Source of the DNA: Mageeibacillus sp. UBA3781
GTDB lineage: Bacteria > Bacillota > Clostridia > Saccharofermentanales > Saccharofermentanaceae
Assembly (NCBI GenBank): GCA_002368805.1
Contig: DFFH01000009.1
Span: 1 to 22,209 of the forward strand
Reading direction: 5' to 3'
DNA length: 22,209 nucleotides
Shown here: positions 13,569 to 21,500 of the stretch, one piece after another
Position numbering within the stretch: the stretch's first letter is position 1
Layout of the letters: each line of letters starts with the position of its first letter
Notes under the pieces: generated by a model
Told to the model about the DNA's origin: nothing
Databases searched by the model: none
The model's input: only the letters and a program-made list of their open reading frames with translations
Translations under genes and position numbers: made by a program

Positions 13569-14930
13569 ATGAATATCAAACACAAGGTTTCCATGATCAC
13601 GCTCGGATGCTCCAAGAACTTAGTTGACGCGGAGTGTATGACGTCGATCCTGAAACATGACGGGTATGAAATGGTGGATGATCTTTCTCAGGCGGAAGCC
13701 GTGATCATCAATACATGTGGTTTTATCGAAAGTGCTAAGAAAGAAGCGATCGATACGATCCTTGATGTTGCCCGTCTTAAAGGTCCTCGTAAGAAACTCA
13801 AATATATCATTGCGACCGGCTGCCTCGCGCAAAGATACCCGGATGAGATCAGAAAGAGTCTTCCGGAAGTCGATGCTGTTATGGGAACATCCCATTATCA
13901 AGACGTTTCGGAAGTCCTGGACAAGCTGTTTCAGAAAGATGATTTCGGGTGGAATGACTATATCGGGAAACCGGGAAGTCTTCAACATATGATATTGGAT
14001 CGTGATGTTTCCACGAAGTCCTATGCCTGGCTTAAGATCGCAGAAGGATGCTCAAATGGCTGTGCATTCTGTGCGATTCCGAGGATCAGAGGTAAGTATA
14101 TCTCCCGCCCGATGGAGGATATTCTCGAAGAGGCGAAGATCCTTGCGTCTCACGGGTATTCCGAGATCATCCTTGCCGCGCAGGATACGACCGGTTACGG
14201 AAAAGATCTCTATGGAGAGCGCCGTCTTCCTCAGCTTCTTAATAAACTTGGCAAAATCAAAGGGATCGGGTCCATCCGCATCATGTATGCATATATAGAT
14301 GGTATCGATGATGCCTTGATCTCTGAAATGGCATCCAATCCGAAGGTGTATCACTATCTCGATATTCCTGTACAGCACGGTGACGATGAAGTCTTAAAGA
14401 AGATGAGAAGAAGAGATACCGTAGCTTCTATCACGAAAACACTGAATAAGCTTCGTTCCGCGATGCCGGACATCGTGATCCGTTCCACGGTGATGGTTGG
14501 ATTCCCGGGAGAGAAGAAGGAGAACTTTGAAAACCTTCTTAAGAACCTGAAGATATGGCGTTTCCAGTGTCTCGGATGCTTTATTTATTCTCCAGAGGAG
14601 AACACGCTCGGATATAATATGCACCCGCGTGTCCGAAAAGATGTCTCCCGGCGCAGATATGAAAGAGTAATGGAACTTCAGCAGCAGATCTCGCTGTCGT
14701 ATAATGAGGCGAGAGTAGGTAAAATTGTTAAAGTGACTATTGATTCTCCTTCTCAAGATGGTATATTCTACTTGGGGCGTTCCTACGGAGAAGCACCTGA
14801 AGTGGATCCGCTGATCTATGTGGCTTCGACGAACCGTCCGCTGGAAATCGGGGACACTGTATCTGTAAAGATAATGGAATGCACGCCTTATGATCTGACA
14901 GGAGTTACTGAAGATGAATCTGCCCAATAA
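13569..14930 (+). CDS. rimO: Ribosomal protein S12 methylthiotransferase RimO
   Basis: RimO is a radical-SAM enzyme that adds a methylthio group to an aspartate of ribosomal protein S12. The 453-aa protein has the N-terminal UPF0004 domain with three cluster cysteines (C14 in TLGCSKN, C50 in INTCGF, C85 in TGCLAQR), the radical-SAM motif CSNGCAFC (C161, C165, C168) followed by AIPRIRGKYISRP, and a C-terminal TRAM domain (about 380-450). LGCSKNLVD and the CAIPRIRG stretch point to RimO rather than the tRNA enzymes MiaB or MtaB. It lies in the recA unit and overlaps pgsA by 17 bases, whose ribosome site is inside rimO. Confidence 0.95.
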   Translation: MNIKHKVSMITLGCSKNLVDAECMTSILKHDGYEMVDDLSQAEAVIINTCGFIESAKKEAIDTILDVARLKGPRKKLKYIIATGCLAQRYPDEIRKSLPEVDAVMGTSHYQDVSEVLDKLFQKDDFGWNDYIGKPGSLQHMILDRDVSTKSYAWLKIAEGCSNGCAFCAIPRIRGKYISRPMEDILEEAKILASHGYSEIILAAQDTTGYGKDLYGERRLPQLLNKLGKIKGIGSIRIMYAYIDGIDDALISEMASNPKVYHYLDIPVQHGDDEVLKKMRRRDTVASITKTLNKLRSAMPDIVIRSTVMVGFPGEKKENFENLLKNLKIWRFQCLGCFIYSPEENTLGYNMHPRVRKDVSRRRYERVMELQQQISLSYNEARVGKIVKVTIDSPSQDGIFYLGRSYGEAPEVDPLIYVASTNRPLEIGDTVSVKIMECTPYDLTGVTEDESAQ

Positions 14931-15543
14931 ATTGTCACTTGCAAGGATCATTCTTGTTCCGTTTATTATTCTGTTTATGCTTCCGATCCATATCGGTTCT
15001 TTTGCACCGGAAGGCTGGAACAGCTTTATCTGTGAAAATGGAATGATCGTAGCTGCTATTCTTTTTGTTATAGCGTCGCTTACGGATCTTCTCGACGGAA
15101 AGATCGCCAGAAAATATAACCTGATCACGAATCTCGGTAAATTCCTGGATTCCCTTGCCGATAAGATGCTTGTAATCTCCGTTCTGATCGCTTTTGTTGA
15201 TCTCAACCGTATCTCATCCGTTTGGGTATGTATCATCGTGCTTCGTGAATTTGCAGTTACCGGAATGCGTATGCTTGCAAGTTCCAAGGGTGTCGTCATG
15301 GCCGCAAAGATGATCGGTAAGATCAAGACAGTCACGCAGATGGTTGCGATCTCGTATCTGATGTTCGAGACGATCCTGATCAAGATCTTCCACGCAGCGA
15401 ATGATTCCTGGTCTGTTTGTGATATCACTGATAACGTCCAGCTGGTGGGCAATATCCTGCTTATCATCTGCGTGATCATGACCATTATTTCGGGTATGGA
15501 TTATATCTTAAAAAATCTGGATTATTTCAAAGAAGATAAATAA
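14914..15543 (+). CDS. pgsA: CDP-diacylglycerol-glycerol-3-phosphate 3-phosphatidyltransferase
   Basis: PgsA makes phosphatidylglycerol phosphate, the committed step to phosphatidylglycerol and cardiolipin, in the membrane. The 209-aa protein carries the complete CDP-alcohol phosphotransferase motif: D58, D61-G62, A65-R66, G75, D79 and D83 with exact family spacing. It starts MNLPNKLSLARI, the usual PgsA opening, and has several hydrophobic helices. GGAG at 14901-14904 is 9 bases before the ATG. The rimO-pgsA pair is common in Firmicutes. It ends immediately before the palindrome upstream of acpP. Confidence 0.95.
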   Translation: MNLPNKLSLARIILVPFIILFMLPIHIGSFAPEGWNSFICENGMIVAAILFVIASLTDLLDGKIARKYNLITNLGKFLDSLADKMLVISVLIAFVDLNRISSVWVCIIVLREFAVTGMRMLASSKGVVMAAKMIGKIKTVTQMVAISYLMFETILIKIFHAANDSWSVCDITDNVQLVGNILLIICVIMTIISGMDYILKNLDYFKEDK

Positions 15544-15544
15544 T

Positions 15545-15561
15545 GGTTTGATTTTCAAAAT
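15545..15561. promoter_or_regulatory. FabT-like palindromic operator upstream of acpP
   Basis: The palindrome TTTGA-TTT-TCAAA (15547-15559) matches the FabT (MarR-family fatty-acid regulator) site ANTTTGATTATCAAATT at 13 of 16 specified bases. It starts four bases after the pgsA stop and about 29 bp before the acpP -35 box. No regulator gene is in the window, so the assignment rests on the motif and the fatty-acid target. Confidence 0.45.
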
Positions 15562-15588
15562 ATTTTCGTTTTTTATGTGTTTTATGTA

Positions 15589-15617
15589 TTGACAATTCAT
15601 TATTCTTCGGATAAAAA
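15589..15617 (+). promoter_or_regulatory. acpP promoter
   Basis: A perfect TTGACA (15589-15594) is 17 bp before TAAAAA (15612-15617). The -10 box is weak, so the exact register is uncertain. Confidence 0.55.
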
Positions 15618-15662
15618 CATATATGAAGATTGCGTATGACGTTTTGACAGGAGGATTTTAAT

Positions 15663-15902
15663 ATGTCATCTGATAATGTATTTGAAAGCGTAAAGTCTAT
15701 TCTTGTAGATCAGCTCAATATTTCCGAAGATAGCGTACAGATGGATTCCCTTTTCGTTGATGATCTCAATGCAGATTCTCTCGATATGGTAGAACTCGTT
15801 ATGGCTATGGAGCAGGAATTCAACATTTCTATTCCGGATGAGGAAGCTGAGCGCATCAAGACTGTTGGTGATGCTGTAGAGTTCATCAAGAGCAAGATGT
15901 AA
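15663..15902 (+). CDS. acpP: Acyl carrier protein
   Basis: The small acidic carrier holds growing fatty-acid chains on a phosphopantetheine arm. The 79-aa length and four-helix pattern are normal. The attachment serine is S39 in DDLNADSLDMVELVM, the canonical DSL motif. AGGAGG (15649-15654) is 8 bases before the ATG. In many Firmicutes acpP follows plsX or fab genes; here it stands between pgsA and rnc with its own promoter and terminator, so it can be expressed at a high level on its own. Confidence 0.97.
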   Translation: MSSDNVFESVKSILVDQLNISEDSVQMDSLFVDDLNADSLDMVELVMAMEQEFNISIPDEEAERIKTVGDAVEFIKSKM

Positions 15903-15926
15903 TCGACCTTACATGTAAAAACAAAG

Positions 15927-15960
15927 AGGACTGTTTCATTTTATGAGACAGTCCTTTCTT
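15927..15960 (+). terminator. Intrinsic terminator after acpP
   Basis: Stem AGGACTGTTTCA (15927-15938) pairs with TGAGACAGTCCT (15944-15955) with one wobble and a 5-base loop, followed by a T-rich stretch. Confidence 0.88.
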
Positions 15961-15967
15961 ATTTTGT

Positions 15968-15973
15968 TATACT
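15968..15973 (+). promoter_or_regulatory. Possible -10 box of an rnc promoter
   Basis: TATACT lies just after the acpP terminator and 28 bases before the rnc ATG. The matching -35 position (GAGACA, 17 bp upstream) is poor and falls inside the terminator stem. Confidence 0.35.
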
Positions 15974-15986
15974 GTTATCATTAATC

Positions 15987-15993
15987 AGGGTGG
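15987..15993 (+). promoter_or_regulatory. Ribosome binding site deciding the rnc start
   Basis: AGGGTGG is 8 bases before the ATG at 16002. The in-frame GTG at 15990 lies within this site and has none of its own. Confidence 0.65.
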
Positions 15994-16001
15994 AAAGCAG
16001 A

Positions 16002-16709
16002 ATGGAAAGAAAGTATTTAGCTGAACATGAAAGCTTGGAGAAGAAGATCTCTTATTCCTTTAAGGATAAAGAGTTCCTCCTTCTGGCGCTTACCCACTCC
16101 ACCTATGCGTATGAACACAGGAAAAACGGCATAGTTTCCAATCAGCGACTGGAATTTCTCGGAGATGCGATCCTCGATTTTATTGTAGGAGAAGAGATGT
16201 ATAAGCAGAGATCCGACTGGGATGAGGGGAAACTCTCCAAAACAAGAGCACTCGTCGTATGTGAAAAGACCCTGGCCAAAGAAGCGGAAAAACTGCAGAT
16301 CGGCTCTTTGCTTTTCCTCGGAAGAGGTGAGGAAGGAACCGGCGGACGCGAGAAAATATCCACGCTTGCAGATACGATGGAATCCCTCTTTGCTGCCATC
16401 TACTTAGATGGAGGCTTTGAAGAGGCTAAAAAGGTCGTTCTTTCCTGTCTTTCTCCATATATCTCGCAGGCATTAAACGGAGAGCTCATATTTGACTATA
16501 AGAGCCGTCTTCTGGAAAAAGCGCAGACGAAGCATGAAAGTCATCAAGTGCTTTTCGATGTGGTTAAGGAAGAAGGACCTGTTCACGACCGGACATTCGG
16601 GGTTGCGGTACTTATTGACGGACAGGAGATCGTCCGTGCAGAGGGAAGAAGCAAGAAACAGGCGGAGCAGGAAGCATCCAGGCTTGCACTTGAGATCTGG
16701 AAGCAGTGA
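16002..16709 (+). CDS. rnc: Ribonuclease III
   Basis: RNase III cuts double-stranded RNA, including rRNA precursors. With the ATG at 16002 the protein has 235 aa. The N-terminal catalytic domain carries the signature NQRLEFLGDAIL (47-58) with E51 and D55, and the second acidic pair D124 and E127 in LADTMESLF. A double-stranded RNA-binding domain fills the C-terminus (about 160-235, with RAEGRSKKQAEQEASRLAL). The first signature residue is Gln (Q48) where many have Glu; both occur in the family. The GTG at 15990 is a less likely start because it sits in the ribosome site. It lies just ahead of smc, the common Firmicute order. Confidence 0.96.
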   Translation: MERKYLAEHESLEKKISYSFKDKEFLLLALTHSTYAYEHRKNGIVSNQRLEFLGDAILDFIVGEEMYKQRSDWDEGKLSKTRALVVCEKTLAKEAEKLQIGSLLFLGRGEEGTGGREKISTLADTMESLFAAIYLDGGFEEAKKVVLSCLSPYISQALNGELIFDYKSRLLEKAQTKHESHQVLFDVVKEEGPVHDRTFGVAVLIDGQEIVRAEGRSKKQAEQEASRLALEIWKQ

Positions 16710-16734
16710 CATTTGCTCGAAAAACCATCTGTTG

Positions 16735-16743
16735 TGATATAAT
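16735..16743 (+). promoter_or_regulatory. Extended -10 promoter of smc
   Basis: TGATATAAT is a perfect extended -10 element. A TTGCTC at 16713-16718 lies 19 bp upstream of TATAAT, longer than ideal. The start would be near 16750, about 25 bases before the smc ATG. Confidence 0.65.
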
Positions 16744-16774
16744 ATACCTCTAATAAATCGAAACGAGACGATCC

Positions 16775-19700
16775 ATGCATCTGAAAAAGCTTGAAATCCA
16801 AGGATTTAAATCGTTCCCTGAGTACACTCTGATCGAGTTTGACAAGGGAATGACGGCTATCGTCGGCCCAAACGGCAGTGGTAAGAGTAATGTTACCGAT
16901 GCGATCCGCTGGGTTCTTGGTGAGCAGAGCGTAAAGACCCTTCGTGGATCAAAAATGGAAGATGTTATCTTCAATGGTACGCAGAGCCGCCGTGCGATGA
17001 ATTTTGCGGAAGTCTCCATGACGATCGATAACTCCGACGGTATCCTACCGATCGAGTTTTACGAGGTGCAGATCACCAGAAGACTCTATAGAAGCGGTGA
17101 GAGCGAATATCAGATCAACCATGTAAACTGCAGAATGAAGGATATCCTTCAGCTGTTTATGGACACGGGACTTGGTAAAGACGGTTATTCCATTATCGGA
17201 CAGGGACGTGTCGATGATATTCTTTCTACAAAGTCCGAAGACCGAAGAAAAGTCCTCGAAGAGGCTTCCGGTATCGTTAAATTCAAAACGAGAAAAGAAG
17301 AGGCGGAGAGAAAACTCAACTCCGCAGAACAGAATCTCGTCCGTATCAATGATATCCTCGAAGAACTGAATAACCAGATCGGACCTCTGTCTGAGCAGGC
17401 GGAAAAAGCGAAGAAGTACCATCAGTACTACGATGAGTGGAAGAAGGATGATATTGCCGTTATTCTTCATATGATCGACCGCAACAAGGTCTTCCTCGAC
17501 GGAAGTGCGGAGGAACGTGCTTCGCTAAAGAAAGCGATCGAGGATCAGGAGAATCTTGTTCTGAAGATCCGTTCGGAAAACCGCGAACTGACGGAGAGAT
17601 CCGCCCAGCTCGAAGAAGAAATCGAGAATACCAGACAGGAAAGATCGGATATCACCGAGCAGATCCATGAGATCAACAGCCAGATGCTTCTTTTAAAGGA
17701 GCGTCATGACCAGCTGCTGCTGCGTATCAAATCGGCGGAAGGGTCCGATGATGAGCAGGCGCAGGAGATCGAGCGCCTCGATAACGATATTGCGGAAGCA
17801 AATGAACAGATCGGCAAGATGAAGCTGGAGAAAGAGAATCTTTCGAACGAGCTTACTGCTGTTGAAGAGTCTCATAAGGCATTGATGGATAAGATGGCGG
17901 GAAATCAGGCGAAACAGTCTGAACTGCGAAGAAAGATCGATGTCCTTACCGAAGAACTCTTCGAGACCCGTGAAATGGTTTCCAACCTTTCCGGGGATAT
18001 GATGGTCAAGGAAGCCAGGATCAAGTCGCTCTCCGAAGACCGTATGCTCATGCTTCAGGAACGTGATGAAGCACAGGAGAGAAGGTCCCAGCTTGATGAG
18101 GACTTAAAGCGTGTCCTCAAAGAGACTGCGGAACTGGCCACTGCTGTTTCTGACAAACAGATCGAACTTGCCGAGATGAGAAAGAAAGACGATGAGATGG
18201 CTTCGGATGGAGAAGCCAAGCAGCGCCTTCTTTCCAATATCGAATTCAGCATCAAAACGCTCGAAAACCTCGAGAAGAACCGTGAAGGATATCAGGAGTC
18301 CGTAAGAAGACTTCTTTCCAGTACGGATAAGGATCCGAGACTTTCTTCCAAAGTGATCGGCATTCTCGGCGAACTTGTAAAAGTGGATCAGGAGTATGAA
18401 ACTGCTATCGAGATCGCACTCGGTAATGCCGTACATAATGTTGTCACACAGAATGACAGAGATGCATCGGATCTTATCGATCATCTTAAGAAAAATCATC
18501 TCGGACGTGTCACATTCCTGCCGATCGACTCGATTCGCCCGAGAATTCTCGAGGAGAACTTCCTCCGGGATGCGAAGCGTTCGCGCGGTTATATCGGACT
18601 TGCATCAGAACTTGTGGAGACAAGACCTGAGCTCCGTGATATCATCGATAATCTTCTCGGACGTATCGTTGTAGTCGATGAACTCGATAACGGTATTGCG
18701 ATGGCAAAAGCGGCCAGATACATGTACCGTGTCGTTTCCCTTTCCGGTGATGTGGTAAATCCGGGCGGTTCTCTGACCGGTGGTAGTATCAATAAGAAGG
18801 CGTCCAATCTTCTCGGCCGTGCCAGAGAACTCGAGGAAATGCGTAAGAAGAAAATCTCCGTTAGCCGTGAGATCGCCAAGATCGAAGCGCAGCGCCAGGA
18901 TTTTGCACTTCAGATCAAGGATGTTGCCCGTGAGCAGATGGCTATGGAGGAGAAACTGCAGAAGGGTTCCCTCGATCAGATCCGTGCAGAAAGCGCTCTG
19001 AAGACAGCCGATGATGATTATAAAAAAGCACTGGAACGTATTTCTTCGGTGGAAAAAGAACTCGAGACGATCTCTGCAGCGAAGCTTTCCTCGTCTAAAG
19101 ATCTTGAAGAAGCAAAGCTTGTGATTACTGAAAGAGAAGATGAGATCGCAGATCTCAAGGAAAAAGTCAATTCTTCTTCGGATAAAGTCGAGCAGGATCA
19201 GCTCGATCTGGAGAAAATGAGATCTCAGATCAGTGATCTGCGTGTACGTATTGAGGGCGTAAATGGTACGATCTCGGCTACTACCGAAAAGATCAGCATG
19301 TTCGAGAATGAAAAGAATAAGAAGAAGGAAGACTCGGAGCGCCTGAAGAAAGAGTGTGATCAGGCAAAAGCCGATGTCGAAAAGATAAAGAAAGACTTTG
19401 AGGAACAGGCAAACTTTAAAGAAGGCCTGAAACTTGAAGATGAGAAGTTTGAACAGAAGATCCGTACGATCCTTCAGGAAAAAGAAGAACTCGAGGGACG
19501 TCTGACCGGATTTATTGATAATGTAACGGCTGCTACCCAGAAATTGAGTTCTCTTCAGACAGAACAGGCAAAACTTGACAGTAAATTCGAAAGATATGAA
19601 CTGGAAGTGGATGATTGTAAGAACAGATTGTGGGAGAACCACGAGCTTACTTATGATAATGCCGCTGAGTACAGGATCGAGATCGAAAATCTGAATGCCA

Positions 19701-20341
19701 TGCAGAAACGTATCAATGAACTCCGTGGCAAGATCAAGGAGATCGGCGCGGTCAACGTCAATGCCGTTGAAGAATACCAGAAGATCAACGAGCGTTATGA
19801 GTTTATGTGCGCTCAGAGGGATGATATTGAAAAAGCAAAAGCGGATCTCGGAAAAGTCATAGAAGATCTTATCCGTGAGATGAAACAGCAGTTTATGGAT
19901 CATTTCACGCAGATCAATGAGAACTTCAAGACGGTTTTCTCCGATCTGTTTAATGGCGGTACCGCGGAGATCCTTCTCGAAAATGAGGAAGATGTGCTCA
20001 ATTGCGGTATCGATATTAAGGCACAGCCTCCGGGAAAGAAACTGCAGAGCTTGTCTCTTCTTTCCGGTGGTGAGCGCTGTCTGACGGCGATTGCGCTTCT
20101 GTTCGCGATCCTGCAGCTCCGTCCGTCTCCGTTCTGCGTACTTGACGAGGTCGAAGCAGCGCTCGACGATGCGAACGTCAACCGTTTTACTGATTTCGTA
20201 CGTCGTTATTGCGTCAAATCACAGTTCATCCTTGTTACCCACAGAAAAGGTACGATGGAGGCCTGTGACCGTATGTATGGTGTAACGATGCAGGAGAGAG
20301 GTATTTCCAAGATCCTGTCGATGCGTCTGAGCGAAACATAA
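16775..20341 (+). CDS. smc: Chromosome segregation protein SMC
   Basis: SMC is the ATPase of the bacterial condensin that organises and separates chromosomes with ScpA and ScpB. The 1188-aa protein has the expected layout: N-terminal ATPase half with Walker A GPNGSGKS (31-38) and the Q-loop region IIGQGRVDDIL, a long coiled coil, a hinge domain (about 526-668, ending near GGSLTGGS), the returning coiled coil, and the C-terminal half with signature LSGGE (1096-1100) and Walker B VLDEVEAALDD (D1124, E1125). The ATG at 16775 begins the typical MHLKKLEIQGFKSF. Its ribosome site is weak. It has an extended -10 promoter and probably also receives rnc transcription. Confidence 0.98.
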   Translation: MHLKKLEIQGFKSFPEYTLIEFDKGMTAIVGPNGSGKSNVTDAIRWVLGEQSVKTLRGSKMEDVIFNGTQSRRAMNFAEVSMTIDNSDGILPIEFYEVQITRRLYRSGESEYQINHVNCRMKDILQLFMDTGLGKDGYSIIGQGRVDDILSTKSEDRRKVLEEASGIVKFKTRKEEAERKLNSAEQNLVRINDILEELNNQIGPLSEQAEKAKKYHQYYDEWKKDDIAVILHMIDRNKVFLDGSAEERASLKKAIEDQENLVLKIRSENRELTERSAQLEEEIENTRQERSDITEQIHEINSQMLLLKERHDQLLLRIKSAEGSDDEQAQEIERLDNDIAEANEQIGKMKLEKENLSNELTAVEESHKALMDKMAGNQAKQSELRRKIDVLTEELFETREMVSNLSGDMMVKEARIKSLSEDRMLMLQERDEAQERRSQLDEDLKRVLKETAELATAVSDKQIELAEMRKKDDEMASDGEAKQRLLSNIEFSIKTLENLEKNREGYQESVRRLLSSTDKDPRLSSKVIGILGELVKVDQEYETAIEIALGNAVHNVVTQNDRDASDLIDHLKKNHLGRVTFLPIDSIRPRILEENFLRDAKRSRGYIGLASELVETRPELRDIIDNLLGRIVVVDELDNGIAMAKAARYMYRVVSLSGDVVNPGGSLTGGSINKKASNLLGRARELEEMRKKKISVSREIAKIEAQRQDFALQIKDVAREQMAMEEKLQKGSLDQIRAESALKTADDDYKKALERISSVEKELETISAAKLSSSKDLEEAKLVITEREDEIADLKEKVNSSSDKVEQDQLDLEKMRSQISDLRVRIEGVNGTISATTEKISMFENEKNKKKEDSERLKKECDQAKADVEKIKKDFEEQANFKEGLKLEDEKFEQKIRTILQEKEELEGRLTGFIDNVTAATQKLSSLQTEQAKLDSKFERYELEVDDCKNRLWENHELTYDNAAEYRIEIENLNAMQKRINELRGKIKEIGAVNVNAVEEYQKINERYEFMCAQRDDIEKAKADLGKVIEDLIREMKQQFMDHFTQINENFKTVFSDLFNGGTAEILLENEEDVLNCGIDIKAQPPGKKLQSLSLLSGGERCLTAIALLFAILQLRPSPFCVLDEVEAALDDANVNRFTDFVRRYCVKSQFILVTHRKGTMEACDRMYGVTMQERGISKILSMRLSET

Positions 20342-20365
20342 GATGATTTCTTACTATTAGGGAAA

Positions 20366-20374
20366 TGGTATAAT
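20366..20374 (+). promoter_or_regulatory. Extended -10 promoter of ftsY
   Basis: TGGTATAAT is a full extended -10 element in the 62-bp gap after smc. No convincing -35 box is present, as is common for extended -10 promoters. Confidence 0.6.
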
Positions 20375-20403
20375 GAAATATCTGGATAAATAAGGAGAAC
20401 CAT

Positions 20404-21315
20404 ATGGGTTTATTTGATATTTTTAAGAAAGGTCTTCAAAAGACAAGAAACTTCGTAGCGGAAGGTATCACGAAGATCTCCGCTTCTATGGGACGCTTTG
20501 ATGAGGATATGCTCGATGATCTCGAAGCTCTTCTGGTACAGGCGGACTGTGGCGTAGGCGCAAGTCTTGAGATCATGGATGACGTTCGTGAGTCGATCAA
20601 AAAGACCGGCGATGACAGCAAAGATTCCGTTATCCGTGTCGTACGTGCCAAGATGCTTGATATCCTCGGCGAAAAGAAGACCCTGAATATCGAAGATAAT
20701 AACCTGAATATCATTCTGATGGTTGGAGTCAACGGTACCGGAAAAACTACGACCGCCGGCAAGCTCTGCCTGCGTTATAAGAGTCAGGGAAAGAAAGTAA
20801 TGCTTGCGGCAGCGGATACCTTCCGTGCGGCTGCGATCGAACAGCTGACAGCATGGGGCGATATGACGGATACCCATGTTATCTCTCATGAAGAAGGATC
20901 CGACCCGGCAGCGGTATGCTATGACGCGGTTCATTCCGCGATTGCAAGAAGAGCAGATGTCCTGATCATCGATACTGCAGGAAGACTCCATAATAAGCAG
21001 AATCTCATGGATGAGCTCAGTAAGATCTGCCGTGTTATCGAAAGAGAAGCACCTTCTGCCAATACACAGGCACTTCTGATCATCGATGCAACGACAGGAC
21101 AGAATGCGGTCATCCAGGCTGAAGTATTCAGCAAAGCAGTAAAACTCTCCGGTATCGGTATTACCAAGCTCGACGGAAGTGCCAAGGGCGGTGTGGCTAT
21201 CGCCGTAGCCCACTCTACAAAAGCACCGATCTTCCTCGCCGGCCTTGGTGAAAGCGCCGAAGACCTCGTAGATTTCGACCCGGAGATCTTCGTGGATTCT
21301 TTACTTCCACAATAA
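20404..21315 (+). CDS. ftsY: Signal recognition particle receptor FtsY
   Basis: FtsY is the membrane-associated GTPase that receives ribosomes delivered by SRP (Ffh). The 303-aa protein has the short form: a small basic N-terminus (MGLFDIFKKGLQKTRNF), a helical N domain, then the G domain with G1 GVNGTGKT (108-115), the ADTFRAAAIEQL segment, DTAGR (190-194), TKLDG (254-258) and GLGESAEDL near the end. A long acidic A domain, as in E. coli, is absent, which is normal for Firmicutes. AAGGAG precedes the ATG. The ending FVDSLLPQ is normal, so the protein is complete although its stop codon overlaps the left arm of the long inverted repeat at 21314. Confidence 0.97.
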   Translation: MGLFDIFKKGLQKTRNFVAEGITKISASMGRFDEDMLDDLEALLVQADCGVGASLEIMDDVRESIKKTGDDSKDSVIRVVRAKMLDILGEKKTLNIEDNNLNIILMVGVNGTGKTTTAGKLCLRYKSQGKKVMLAAADTFRAAAIEQLTAWGDMTDTHVISHEEGSDPAAVCYDAVHSAIARRADVLIIDTAGRLHNKQNLMDELSKICRVIEREAPSANTQALLIIDATTGQNAVIQAEVFSKAVKLSGIGITKLDGSAKGGVAIAVAHSTKAPIFLAGLGESAEDLVDFDPEIFVDSLLPQ

Positions 21316-21425
21316 GAAGATTTCTAAAGATGCGAAAAGAAATGTCCCGGGAGACGAGTTTTGCGTAAGCAAACTGTTTGAGTCTCAAGGGACATATTCA
21401 TTTTCGCACTAAAAGAAATCTTCTT
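21314..21425. repeat. 112-nt nested inverted repeat (long imperfect hairpin)
   Basis: The arms pair in five nested blocks: AAGAAGATTTCT/AGAAATCTTCTT (21314-21325/21414-21425), TGCGAAAA/TTTTCGCA (21331-21338/21401-21408), ATGTCCC/GGGACAT (21342-21348/21389-21395), GAGAC/GTCTC (21351-21355/21382-21386), and an apical AGTTTTGC/GCAAACT (21357-21364/21369-21375) with one bulged T around a GTAA (GNRA) loop. About 39 base pairs result. No T-run follows, so it is not a standard terminator. It fills the space between the ftsY stop and the ylxM promoter. It could be a structured RNA, a processing site, or a small MITE-like element. Confidence 0.85.
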
Positions 21426-21443
21426 GCTGACAAGTAAAAAGGC

Positions 21444-21472
21444 TTGACAGCGCTTCGATGGTCTGTTATTAT
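21444..21472 (+). promoter_or_regulatory. Strong promoter of ylxM-ffh
   Basis: TTGACA (21444-21449) and TATTAT (21467-21472) are 17 bp apart, close to the sigma-A consensus. The start would be near 21479, about 22 bases before ylxM. Confidence 0.8.
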
Positions 21473-21485
21473 CTCTTATCGTGTG

Positions 21486-21493
21486 AAGGAGGG
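21486..21493 (+). promoter_or_regulatory. Ribosome binding site deciding the ylxM start
   Basis: AAGGAGGG is 7 bases before the ATG at 21501. A longer reading from the TTG at 21444 would start in the -35 box. Confidence 0.8.
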
Positions 21494-21500
21494 TACCTCT

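Noticed and set aside
18605..19903. Long minus-strand open frame opposite smc (432 codons), and similar ones opposite the membrane protein, cinA and rimO-pgsA
   Set aside because: They are shadows of conserved genes with Phe/Leu/Ile- or Arg-rich junk-like translation; no supporting features seen.
21314..21425. SRP RNA (ffs) as identity of the hairpin near ffh
   Set aside because: The position and GNRA loop are suggestive, but the conserved helix 8 core (GTCCGGAAGGAAGCAGC-like) is absent.
21389..21430. Hairpin as ordinary intrinsic terminator of ftsY
   Set aside because: The stem is far longer and more interrupted than usual, and no T-run follows the right arm.
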